From Planctomycetota bacterium (GTDB taxonomy: Bacteria; Planctomycetota; GCA-002687715; DRQF01): a stretch of 9,232 bases of DNA. The notes under the pieces were generated by a model. It was given only the letters and a program-made list of their open reading frames with translations. It made no database searches and had not been told where the DNA came from. Each line of letters starts with the position of its first letter. Within the stretch, counting starts at the first letter, position 1. A program made the position numbers and the translations under genes. The stretch covers positions 1 to 9,232 of the forward strand of contig JAJRYU010000494.1 in the NCBI GenBank assembly GCA_024275615.1, in the 5' to 3' direction. Positions 1 to 6,065 of the stretch are shown here, piece after piece.

Positions 1-764
1 ACACCCAGATCGCCATGGGCAGCGTTAGCGTGGCGGCCACAGCCGTCAAGCTCGCTCGCAAGATCTTTGGATCGCTCGACGGCAAGAGGGCGTTGATTAT
101 TGGTGCGGGCGAAACCGGACTGCAAACAGCGCGTCATCTGAAGACTGAGGGCATCAGCGAATTGGTTTTGCTCAATCGTACCGTTGAGAAAGCCGAAGCA
201 GCCGCTTCGGAGTTAAATGGTCGGAGTGGAGGCCTTGATGATATTACTGCGGAAATACACCAAGCCGACCTGATCGTTGGTGCCATTGAATCTCCCGAGT
301 GTGTGGTCGACCAATCTTGTTTGACAGGTGCTCCTCGCCGGACTCGCTGTTTTGTTGACATTTCTGTTCCTCGGTCGATGGACACAGAAATTGCCAAGAT
401 GCCTGGTGTTTTCCGTTTTGATATCGATGACCTCACTCGACTCATTAATGATGCCAAAAGCGATCGCTTGGAAGAGGCCGAGAAATCCAAAGAAATCGTC
501 GTCGCTGAAGTGCACAAGTTTCTCGCCAAGCAGCACTTCTCTGAGTTGGCGCCTTTGGTCCAAGAAATGAAACTCGCATTCGACGAGACCCTTGCCGTGA
601 CCCTCAAGGGTACCGATGCCGATGTCTTTGGTGCCGACGCCGAAAAACTGGCTAAGCGCCTGTTGGGCGTCTCGTTGAATACTCTGAAACTCTCAAGTCG
701 TACTCATGTGTCCTTGGAACAGGTGCAAGGTGCGTACGAACTTTTTCTCAAGGAAGCTCTGTGA
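1..764 (+). CDS. hemA: Glutamyl-tRNA reductase, C-terminal part (5' end outside window)
   Basis: Catalyses the NADPH-dependent reduction of glutamyl-tRNA(Glu) to glutamate-1-semialdehyde, the first committed step of C5 tetrapyrrole synthesis, in the cytosol. The open frame runs in from the left edge (first whole codon at base 3), so the N-terminal catalytic domain with the nucleophilic cysteine is not visible. About 253 residues are present of the family's usual 400-450. Visible parts are the GSVSVAATAVKLA segment, which matches the family's SVSxAAVxLA stretch, then a Rossmann NADPH domain beginning ALIIGAGETG and continuing to LVLLNRT. A helical C-terminal dimerisation region follows (from about SDRLEEAEKSKEIV onward). 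The ATG at base 15 is internal, not a start. The TGA stop overlaps the hemC start as TGATG, so the two are probably translationally coupled. The assignment is firm from the motifs and from the hemC/hemD neighbours. Confidence 0.95.
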   Translation, partial: TQIAMGSVSVAATAVKLARKIFGSLDGKRALIIGAGETGLQTARHLKTEGISELVLLNRTVEKAEAAASELNGRSGGLDDITAEIHQADLIVGAIESPECVVDQSCLTGAPRRTRCFVDISVPRSMDTEIAKMPGVFRFDIDDLTRLINDAKSDRLEEAEKSKEIVVAEVHKFLAKQHFSELAPLVQEMKLAFDETLAVTLKGTDADVFGADAEKLAKRLLGVSLNTLKLSSRTHVSLEQVQGAYELFLKEAL

Positions 765-1699
765 TGATGTTGGAAGACCACAAACTGATTCGTCTTGGAA
801 CCCGTGGCTCAGCTTTGGCCCTGTGGCAAGCGGAATGCGTGCAGGACCTTCTTTCTCGTGAAGCTCCCATGCGCGATGTCGAGATCGTCAAGGTAAAAAC
901 CTTGGGCGACAAGCGGACCGATGTGACGATTGCAGAGCTTGGGCGTACTGCTGTTTTCACCGCTGAGCTTGATGCTGCGCTCCTTCGTTCCGACGTGGAT
1001 TTGGGCGTCCATAGTTTGAAGGATTTAGAGACTGCCGAACTCGAAGGCATGGTTCTCGCCGCCGTTCTACCGCGGGGACCAGTGGAAGATTGTTTCATCA
1101 GTGCTCAGCCGTTCGAGTCTCTACCAAAGGGAGCTCGGGTGGGCACAGGGAGCGTGCGCCGGGTTGCTCAGATCAAGCGCCTCCGCCCGGACCTTGAGAT
1201 CGTTCCGATCCGAGGCAATGTCCCCACTCGAGTTCAGCTTGTTGATGATGGCGAAGTCGATGGCATTGTCATGGCACGAGCAGGGATGGTGCGTCTCGGT
1301 CTTGCTCACCGAATTGCATCGGTCTTTTCTGTCTCAGATGTTTTGCCCGCAGTTGGTCAAGGGGCTGTGGCGATTACGATTCGCAGCGATGACGAAACCA
1401 TGGCTCGCATTGTTGGTGGTCTCAACCATGAGCCGACGTGGCGCATTGTCCAAGCCGAGAGAGCATGCCTGCGGAAGTTGGGCGGTGGCTGCAATGTGCC
1501 CTTAGGTGTGTCGTTTACTTACGAGAACGCTGAGATGCGCTTAGCGGCGAAAGTCTACAACGCAGACGGTAGCGAAGCCGTTGACGCACGTCTTGATTTC
1601 CCGGCCGATGCTGATGGTGCAGACGCCGGGCTGCAAATAGCCCAACTTCTTTTGGACAATGGCTGCGGTCGATTGATCGATTCGCTGCCGGGAAGTTAA
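764..1699 (+). CDS. hemC: Porphobilinogen deaminase (hydroxymethylbilane synthase)
   Basis: Polymerises four porphobilinogens into hydroxymethylbilane on a covalent dipyrromethane cofactor. It is 311 residues, the normal family length. Seen: LGTRGSALALWQAE at the N-terminus (R14); HSLKD at 83-87, with D87 matching the catalytic Asp84 of E. coli; GTGSVRR (R132, R133); IRGNVPTR; LPAVGQGA; and LGGGCNVPLG, where C243 matches the cofactor-anchoring Cys242. Odd: the normally near-invariant GGKGLFxKELE loop reads GRTAVFTAELD here, so the positions of E. coli Lys55 and Lys59 appear to be Glu58 and Thr62. Start choice: GTG (761), ATG (764) and ATG (767) lie in the same frame, downstream of AAGGA at 750-754. 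I chose ATG 764 because it forms the TGATG junction with hemA and gives about 9 bases of spacing. It is the second gene of the operon, and hemD follows after 5 bases. Confidence 0.95.
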   Translation: MMLEDHKLIRLGTRGSALALWQAECVQDLLSREAPMRDVEIVKVKTLGDKRTDVTIAELGRTAVFTAELDAALLRSDVDLGVHSLKDLETAELEGMVLAAVLPRGPVEDCFISAQPFESLPKGARVGTGSVRRVAQIKRLRPDLEIVPIRGNVPTRVQLVDDGEVDGIVMARAGMVRLGLAHRIASVFSVSDVLPAVGQGAVAITIRSDDETMARIVGGLNHEPTWRIVQAERACLRKLGGGCNVPLGVSFTYENAEMRLAAKVYNADGSEAVDARLDFPADADGADAGLQIAQLLLDNGCGRLIDSLPGS

Positions 1700-1704
1700 A
1701 CCCC

Positions 1705-2445
1705 TTGCGACCACTCGACGGACATCGCATTCTCATCACTCGCCCGGGCACCGCCGGGGAAGAGCTTGGGATCATGCTTGAAGGCCTAGGTGCTCACATC
1801 ACGATAAAGCCAGCGATTGAGTTTGAGGCAGTGATCTTGGCAGCGGAAGAGCGGGGTTTGGTCGACGACGTCGATGATGTCGTTGTCTCAAGTGTTCATG
1901 CGGTCAAGGCGTTGAAAGATTTGGCCCCGTCGATGGGAAGATTCTCCGTCTTCGCAGTTGGTGAGCAAACTGCCAAAGCGGCTCGTGCGGCAGGGTGGAA
2001 AGTGGCTGTCGTCAGCGAATCTGGTGGTATGTTCGATCTCGTGAAACGTCTGGAGTCCAGGAATCTTGGCGGGCATGCTGTCCTTTGGCCTAGGAGCAAC
2101 CTTGCCGATCGCAAAGCGCTCGAACCACTTGAACGCGCGGGTGCGCGGGTGCTTTCCTTTGTCGCATATAAGGTGACTAATCCCCTTCGACGCCATGAAT
2201 TGAATCTTGCCGAGAACACGGCTGTTATTTTTGCGAGCCCTTCCGCCGTCTGCCATTTGGAAGCGGTTCTGGATGAGACGGCTCTTGCCCATGACAAAGC
2301 GAGGGTCTCAGCTTTGGCAATCGGCAGAACAACCGCCAAAGAATTGAAGCAGCGGGGATGGCAGTTGATTCATGTCGCCGCAAGACCTTCTAACGAAGGA
2401 CTACTCGCGGTAGCCTTGGAGCACCTTACTCGGCGAAAACGATGA
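1705..2445 (+). CDS. hemD: Uroporphyrinogen-III synthase
   Basis: Cyclises hydroxymethylbilane with inversion of ring D to give uroporphyrinogen III, the branch point to heme, siroheme and cobalamin. It is 246 residues, typical for HemD, a family with low sequence conservation. Family-like features are the opening GHRILITRPG; a first-domain stretch VVVSSVHAVKAL in place of the usual (F/V)TSxNGV; FAVGEQTAKA; VLWPRSNLA; VIFASPSAV; ALAIGRTTAKEL; and the C-terminal PSNEGLLAVAL, matching the PSxEGLxxAL ending. The only sensible start is TTG at 1705, with GGGAAG at 1690-1695 about 9 bases upstream; there is no ATG or GTG nearby that keeps the N-terminal strand. The gene sits 5 bases after hemC, and its TGA overlaps the next start as ATGA. 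Position between hemC and the PPTase and the motif pattern make the call secure. Confidence 0.9.
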   Translation: MRPLDGHRILITRPGTAGEELGIMLEGLGAHITIKPAIEFEAVILAAEERGLVDDVDDVVVSSVHAVKALKDLAPSMGRFSVFAVGEQTAKAARAAGWKVAVVSESGGMFDLVKRLESRNLGGHAVLWPRSNLADRKALEPLERAGARVLSFVAYKVTNPLRRHELNLAENTAVIFASPSAVCHLEAVLDETALAHDKARVSALAIGRTTAKELKQRGWQLIHVAARPSNEGLLAVALEHLTRRKR

Positions 2446-3122
2446 CTGATATTTCCATCACAGAAGTCGAAAGAGAACTTGCCGGGCTCTTGCCCTCCTT
2501 CGTCCACGGCGGAGTTGCCCAATGTGGTTCGCTCCCTGGTGAGTTGTTGGCTGAAGAGGCTAACCAAGCGCAGCCCTATGGCAAAAAACGCCTAGAAGAA
2601 TTCACTACGACTCGGCTCCTCGTGCGGTCGCTTCTTGAGAAACTTGGCCAGGCCGCTTTGCCACTCTTGAGCGGCCGACACCGCGAGCCGATTTGGCCAA
2701 AAGGAGTGGTGGGTAGTATTACTCATTCGGGCGGCATTGTCATTGCTCTTGTGGCTCGACAGGAGGACTGCCAATCCCTTGGTGTCGATTTGGAATGCCG
2801 AGGGGGTTTAGTGGCTAAACTTTTCGACAAGATTTTCAGGCCAGAAGAGCGCGCTAAACTTCTGGATTTGGATGAAGAAAACCAAAGCAAGAGCGCCTTG
2901 CAATTGTTCTCAGCGAAAGAAGCGTTCTACAAAGCGCAATTCCCGATGACTCATCGGTTTGTCGGGTTCGAAGCTCTGAGTCTGTCACTGCCAACAAAGA
3001 CCGGGAATATCGCATGCACGGTGGTCGCCGACGAGATTCGTGAGGTTTTCAAGGGGCGGGATATCAGGCTGACAGTGACCTCGACCTGCCAATTTGCCCT
3101 CGCTTTCTGCTACGTCCAGTAG
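2442..3122 (+). CDS. 4'-phosphopantetheinyl transferase, Sfp/EntD type
   Basis: Transfers the 4'-phosphopantetheine arm of CoA to a serine of carrier proteins (fatty-acid, polyketide or non-ribosomal peptide synthases). It is 226 residues, in the range of EntD/Sfp-class enzymes and much longer than AcpS (about 120). Seen: an N-terminal region with KKRLEEFTTTRLLVR (50-62); a WPKGVVGSITHS block (85-96) matching the family's (W/L)PxGxxGSIxH; GVDLE (114-118), whose D116 and E118 would bind magnesium; and FSAKEAFYK (156-164), the classical (F/W)xxKEAxxK motif with E160 as a further metal ligand. The start ATG overlaps the hemD stop as ATGA and has no strong Shine-Dalgarno, so translation probably depends on hemD. 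It is the last gene of the operon, before a 198-base gap. The carrier protein it serves cannot be told from this window. The family call is strong; specific substrate is unknown, so no symbol is given. Confidence 0.9.
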   Translation: MTDISITEVERELAGLLPSFVHGGVAQCGSLPGELLAEEANQAQPYGKKRLEEFTTTRLLVRSLLEKLGQAALPLLSGRHREPIWPKGVVGSITHSGGIVIALVARQEDCQSLGVDLECRGGLVAKLFDKIFRPEERAKLLDLDEENQSKSALQLFSAKEAFYKAQFPMTHRFVGFEALSLSLPTKTGNIACTVVADEIREVFKGRDIRLTVTSTCQFALAFCYVQ

Positions 3123-3186
3123 TACCGCGAGATCTGGCGTTTTCCCATCTGTTCGCTTTTTCAATGCAATTTTCCCATCCCCCTTC

Positions 3187-3209
3187 GCAAGAAGAGACTC
3201 CCGTCTTGC
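3187..3209 (+). other. Weak hairpin downstream of the hemA-hemC-hemD-PPTase operon
   Basis: GCAAGA (3187-3192) and TCTTGC (3204-3209) are perfect complements around an 11-base loop, 64 bases after the PPTase stop. No T-run follows, so this is not a convincing intrinsic terminator. It may be a transcript-end structure or chance. The rest of 3123-3241 is pyrimidine-rich and shows no gene. Confidence 0.2.
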
Positions 3210-3241
3210 ATCCGACCTGCGATTTGTACCTAAACCGGCCC

Positions 3242-3270
3242 TTGGGTGCCTCAAGGTGCCGTCCTAATAT
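3242..3270 (+). promoter_or_regulatory. Candidate sigma70-type promoter for hemL
   Basis: TTGGGT (3242-3247) and TAATAT (3265-3270) are separated by exactly 17 bases, giving a plausible -35/-10 pair in the gap between the PPTase and hemL. Transcription would start near 3277, giving a leader of about 44 bases before the hemL ATG. The -10 is a close match; the -35 keeps TTG. This suggests hemL is transcribed separately from hemA-hemC-hemD. Confidence 0.5.
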
Positions 3271-3275
3271 GATTG

Positions 3276-3285
3276 AGAGCGCTCT
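3276..3285. promoter_or_regulatory. 10-base perfect palindrome at the predicted hemL transcription start
   Basis: AGAGCGCTCT reads the same on both strands and is followed by a run of T (3285-3290). It lies directly after the predicted -10 of hemL, where a small operator could sit. With no loop, it cannot form an ordinary terminator hairpin. No regulator is identifiable from it, and a 10-base palindrome could be chance. Confidence 0.25.
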
Positions 3286-3320
3286 TTTTTGGAGCAGCTA
3301 GCGGCAGAAACGAGGTAGCT

Positions 3321-4598
3321 ATGTCCGATCAATTTGAGCGTGCAAAGAAGGTGATCCCTGGTGGTGTAAACTCCCCGGTGCGGGCCTATAAGTCCGTCGG
3401 TGGCGATCCAGTCTTTGTCGATCGAGCCAAGGGCGCCTATGTTTGGGATCAAGACGGCAGGGAATATGTGGACTTTGTACTTTCCTATGGTCCTCAAATT
3501 CTTGGTCACACCCATCCGGCTATCAACGACGCTCTCGTAGAAGCTTTGGCGCGAGGGACTTCCTACGGCGCACCCACGGAAGCCGAAACCGAAATCGCCA
3601 CGCTCATTTGCGACATGGTGCCTTCCGTCGACATGGTTCGTTTGGTCAATTCTGGTACCGAAGCAACCATGAGTGCCATCCGTTTGGCGCGTGCTTTCAC
3701 TGGCCGTGATCGATTCATCAAATTTGATGGTTGTTATCACGGTCATGGCGATGGTTTTTTGGTCAAAGCGGGCTCAGGGGCTTTGACGTTGGGCAATCCG
3801 GACAGTCCAGGTGTTCCTCATGGTTACGCTGAGCTCACCAGCGTAGCTGATTACAATGATCTGGAATCCGTACGTCGTTTGTTGGTTGAAAGGCCTGATC
3901 AGTTCGCCGCCATCATCGTCGAACCGATTGCTGGCAACATTGGTTGTGTCTTGCCGCAGCCCGGATTCTTGGCTGGCCTTCGTGACCTCTGCGATGAATT
4001 CGGCGCTCTGTTGGTCTTCGATGAAGTCATGACAGGTTTTCGGGTCGCACCCGGAGGGGCCCAGGAGCTCTTTGATATCCGCCCCGACTTGACGACGATG
4101 GGCAAGGTTATCGGTGGTGGGCTTCCTGTGGGAGCTTATGGAGGGCGTAGTGACGTCATGAATCTGGTGGCTCCCTTGGGGCCCATGTATCAAGCTGGAA
4201 CTCTCTCAGGTAACCCTCTTGCGGTGGCCGCAGGATTGGTGGCTTTGACAGAGCTGAGAAAACCCGGCATCTATGATGTGCTCGAAGGAAACGCCGCCGC
4301 CATCGTGGGCATTATTGAAGAGGCCGCAGCCAAGGTCGATTGCTCGCTTGTCGTGAATCGAGTCGGCTCTATGTTCTGCCCCTATTTCTCCTCCCATCCC
4401 GTGGAGAATCTGGCCGATGTTATGAGTGGAGATAGATCACGCCATCAAGTCTTCTTTCACGAACTCTTGGCGCAAGGTGTGATGCCGGCGCCTTCGCCTT
4501 TTGAGGCTTGGTTCGTGTCGACAGAACACACAAACGAGCCTCAAGCGAAGACCAGGGCTGCTATGGAGCGGGCTTTTGATGCGGCCATGAGGAATTAG
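3321..4598 (+). CDS. hemL: Glutamate-1-semialdehyde 2,1-aminomutase
   Basis: A PLP enzyme that converts glutamate-1-semialdehyde, the product of HemA, to 5-aminolevulinate. It is 425 residues, the family norm. Seen: the diagnostic N-terminus AKKVIPGGVNSPVRAYKSVGG; LGHTHPAI; LVNSGTEATMSAIRLARA; GCYHGHGDGFL; IIVEPIAGN; the LLVFDEVMTGFR segment carrying the cofactor-contacting Asp; the LTTMGKVIGGGLPVGAYGG block with PLP lysine K262 (E. coli K265); and YQAGTLSGNPLAVAAG. The start is ATG 3321, with GAGG at 3312-3315 five bases upstream. The frame extends up to a TTG at 3273, but the extra 16 residues are not family-like and lie within the predicted leader. The gene sits apart from the hemA operon, behind its own candidate promoter. 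No irregularity is seen, and the call is very secure. Confidence 0.97.
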   Translation: MSDQFERAKKVIPGGVNSPVRAYKSVGGDPVFVDRAKGAYVWDQDGREYVDFVLSYGPQILGHTHPAINDALVEALARGTSYGAPTEAETEIATLICDMVPSVDMVRLVNSGTEATMSAIRLARAFTGRDRFIKFDGCYHGHGDGFLVKAGSGALTLGNPDSPGVPHGYAELTSVADYNDLESVRRLLVERPDQFAAIIVEPIAGNIGCVLPQPGFLAGLRDLCDEFGALLVFDEVMTGFRVAPGGAQELFDIRPDLTTMGKVIGGGLPVGAYGGRSDVMNLVAPLGPMYQAGTLSGNPLAVAAGLVALTELRKPGIYDVLEGNAAAIVGIIEEAAAKVDCSLVVNRVGSMFCPYFSSHPVENLADVMSGDRSRHQVFFHELLAQGVMPAPSPFEAWFVSTEHTNEPQAKTRAAMERAFDAAMRN

Positions 4599-4607
4599 AG
4601 GAATGCC

Positions 4608-4635
4608 TTGTGCCGCCAACGAGGCTAGATATATT
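4608..4635 (+). promoter_or_regulatory. Candidate promoter of the small basic protein gene
   Basis: TTGTGC (4608-4613) and TATATT (4630-4635) are 16 bases apart, immediately after the hemL stop. A start near 4642 would leave a leader of about 40 bases. The -10 is good and the -35 partial (TTG kept). Read-through from hemL is also possible, since no terminator is visible between them. Confidence 0.4.
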
Positions 4636-4681
4636 GTCCGTCCTCGCCAGCAGGAGTTGGCGGAATTGAAAGGAATGAGCG

Positions 4682-4768
4682 ATGGCTAAGAACAAACGCA
4701 AGATCAAGAAGGCCAATGGCGGCAAACGTCCAGCAAACCACGGTGCACGCCGCACCAAGAAGTGGTAG
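4682..4768 (+). CDS. 28-residue, highly basic small protein; possible bL37-like ribosomal protein
   Basis: This is a very short frame (ATG 4682 to TAG 4768) with an excellent ribosome binding site, AAGGA at 4670-4674, seven bases from the ATG. The product starts MAKNKRKIKKANGGKRP and ends in RRTKKW. Twelve of its 28 residues are Lys or Arg, with no acidic residue, so it is almost certainly an RNA-binding or otherwise nucleic-acid-associated peptide if made. The KKANGGKRPAN core recalls the ANHGKRPN-type core that I remember for bL37, a tiny 50S protein of mycobacteria, and the size fits (bL37 is about 24 residues). That resemblance is from memory and unverified. It also resembles bTHX in size and charge, but not clearly in sequence. 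It has its own candidate promoter and sits between hemL and a transporter operon, so neighbours do not explain it. A chance frame is the alternative; the strong RBS and the composition argue against that. Confidence 0.65.
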   Translation: MAKNKRKIKKANGGKRPANHGARRTKKW

Positions 4769-4974
4769 TCCGACGTTTTCGCACGTCCTCGTCGATTTGA
4801 CCTAAGCCTACCCGCTTCAACGACTTGAGGCGGTTGGCTCAACCAATCCTGCCCCCGTCAATATCGAATCCCGTCCAATCAGAGAATCCAAACGACGCGT
4901 GTTCGTGCCCAAGCTCCGATTGTCATGGGCAGCGCCTCAGAGCCGGAAGTGTTTACCGAATCCCGGTTTGTGTG

Positions 4975-5002
4975 TTTTCCTCGGGTATTTTCTGATTACA
5001 AT
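4975..5002 (+). promoter_or_regulatory. Candidate promoter for the ABC importer operon
   Basis: TACAAT (4997-5002) is a good -10 element in an AT-richer patch, with TTTTCC (4975-4980) as a weak -35 at 16 bases. Transcription would start near 5009 and leave a leader of about 154 bases before the binding-protein ATG. This is the best promoter-like site in the gap, but the -35 matches consensus at only three positions. Confidence 0.35.
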
Positions 5003-5070
5003 TCTGCCATGAAGACGTTCTTTGCCAGACGATCTTGGGCTCGCTCGGCACGCATTCTGTGAATATGTGC

Positions 5071-5085
5071 CAACTGTGGCAGTTG
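5071..5085 (+). other. Leader hairpin upstream of the binding-protein gene
   Basis: CAACTG (5071-5076), three-base loop TGG, CAGTTG (5080-5085): a perfect six-base stem lying inside the predicted 5' leader. It could fold in the transcript or act as a dyad protein site on DNA. No U-run follows, so it is not an intrinsic terminator. No known riboswitch class is recognised. Confidence 0.3.
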
Positions 5086-5162
5086 CCGCAGAAGTGATTC
5101 GTCTCCAGTCCCAAGTCCATCCTGATTGACCTAACAGGGTCGATCCGCTTTAGGAAAGACCT

Positions 5163-6065
5163 ATGAAAACCTGGTTCTTGGCCTCCATCTCCTTGGTACT
5201 TTCTCTGTCTCTTGCTTCCTGTGTAGACGAAGCCAACGTGGGCCCAAATGACACGCCGAAGACCTTCTATTTCACCGCGATTCCAGACAAGGACATCTCC
5301 CATCTGCGAAGTCGATTTGCACCTATGGCGGCTTATTTGAGCGAAGAGCTTGGCATCAAGGTCGTCTTCAAGCCTGTTACTCACTATGCTTTGGCTGTTG
5401 CCGCAATGACCAACAAGGAAGTCTACCTGGCCTGGTTCGGCGGGCTAACTGGTGTTCAAGCCCGAGAACGAACCGATGGGGAGGCTATCGCCCAAGGTGA
5501 AGCAGATGCCGCTTTCTATTCCTATTTCATTGCGCACCCATCATCAGGTCTCAAACCAAGCGCCGAATTTCCAATGGGAATTGTCGGCAAGTCGTTCACT
5601 TTCGGCGATAAGAGCTCCACGTCCGGTCGGTTGATGCCCGAAGCTTTCATTCGCGAGCACTTGGGCAAGTCCCCGGAAGAAGTCTTTGGCCGCAAGCCTG
5701 GGTTCTCTGGTAGCCACGACCTGACCATCGATGCCGTGGCTGGGGGGGCTTTTCAAGTTGGGGCCGTCAATGGCAAGACTTGGGAGACTAAGGAAGCCGC
5801 AGGAAAAACAGGTATAGCCTACGTGATTTGGAAAACCCCTAGTTACGCCGATTACAATTGGTCTGTTCCTGGTGACATTGATGTTGTCTATGGCGCTGGT
5901 TTCAAAGCCAAGTTGCAGCACGCTCTCTTGGCGCTTGACTACAGTAATCCCAAACACAAGAAAATCTTGGATGCATGCCCGCGCAAGCGCTTTATCAAAG
6001 CGGCCAACTCCGACTACCAGGGTATTCGCGCCACGGCCCAAGCTCTGGGTGTGATTCGCGACTGA
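5163..6065 (+). CDS. Lipoprotein substrate-binding protein of an ABC importer, PhnD superfamily (phosphonate/phosphite or putative selenate type)
   Basis: Captures the transported anion outside the inner membrane and delivers it to the permeases encoded downstream. It is 300 residues, the usual size. A lipoprotein signal peptide is clear: MKTW, a hydrophobic stretch, then the lipobox LASC with Cys20 as the lipidated residue. The mature part has the PhnD-superfamily layout: FTAIPDKD (37-44), RFAPMAAYLSEELG (51-64), VYLAWFGGLTGVQAR (87-101), the anion-loop-like FGDKSSTSG (147-155), and a second-lobe segment PGFSGSHDLTIDAVAGGAFQ (179-198). The later YADYNWSV and the C-terminal ALLALDYSNPKHKKIL resemble, from memory, the subfamily annotated 'putative selenate ABC transporter substrate-binding protein' more than E. 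coli PhnD. The start has a good RBS (AGGA at 5152-5155). Its stop overlaps the ATPase start as TGATG. The family is secure; the substrate is not. Confidence 0.88.
   Translation: MKTWFLASISLVLSLSLASCVDEANVGPNDTPKTFYFTAIPDKDISHLRSRFAPMAAYLSEELGIKVVFKPVTHYALAVAAMTNKEVYLAWFGGLTGVQARERTDGEAIAQGEADAAFYSYFIAHPSSGLKPSAEFPMGIVGKSFTFGDKSSTSGRLMPEAFIREHLGKSPEEVFGRKPGFSGSHDLTIDAVAGGAFQVGAVNGKTWETKEAAGKTGIAYVIWKTPSYADYNWSVPGDIDVVYGAGFKAKLQHALLALDYSNPKHKKILDACPRKRFIKAANSDYQGIRATAQALGVIRD

Larger units (their letters stand above)
4769..5162. other. Intergenic region and probable leader of the transporter operon; no convincing gene
   Basis: This 394-base stretch has no credible coding frame on either strand. 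It contains several small inverted repeats: GACGT/ACGTC (4772-4776 and 4783-4787, six-base loop), a poor terminator candidate for the small gene because no T-run follows; GGTTG/CAACC (4832-4836 and 4840-4844, three-base loop); CAACTG/CAGTTG (5071-5076 and 5080-5085, three-base loop); and CCTAA/TTAGG (5130-5134 and 5150-5154), which would pair with part of the binding-protein ribosome binding site. There is a candidate promoter near 4997, so the last 150 or so bases are probably an untranslated leader. A 17-codon frame at 5009-5062 has no ribosome binding site. No tRNA or known riboswitch fold is recognisable. Confidence 0.5.

Noticed and set aside
2985..3254. Minus-strand 89-residue frame over the end of the PPTase and the intergenic gap
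   Set aside because: It has no recognisable domain or good RBS, and it overlaps a well-supported gene on the other strand.
3273..3320. Upstream extension of hemL from a TTG at 3273
   Set aside because: The 16 extra residues are not family-like and lie at the predicted transcription start; ATG 3321 has GAGG at proper spacing and gives the family N-terminus.
4561..4842. Minus-strand 93-residue frame opposite the small basic gene
   Set aside because: It is antisense to the hemL end and to the small gene, its composition is typical of shadow frames, and it shows no motif.
4815..4900. Possible tRNA-like piece with TTGGCTCAACC and TCGAATCC
   Set aside because: No seven-base acceptor stem, five-base T stem or anticodon stem can be assembled around it.
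4953..5384. Minus-strand frame of 143 residues containing FCGNCHSWH, a CxxCH heme-c-like motif
   Set aside because: About half of it is antisense to the signal peptide and mature start of the binding protein, there is no RBS or signal peptide, and the CxxCH arises from the CAACTG/CAGTTG inverted repeat. Chance is the simplest reading.
5975..6064. Extended start for the ATPase at ATG 5975
   Set aside because: It would overlap the binding-protein gene by 90 bases in another frame; ATG 6065 forms the TGATG junction seen elsewhere in the window and gives a normal PhnC N-terminus.
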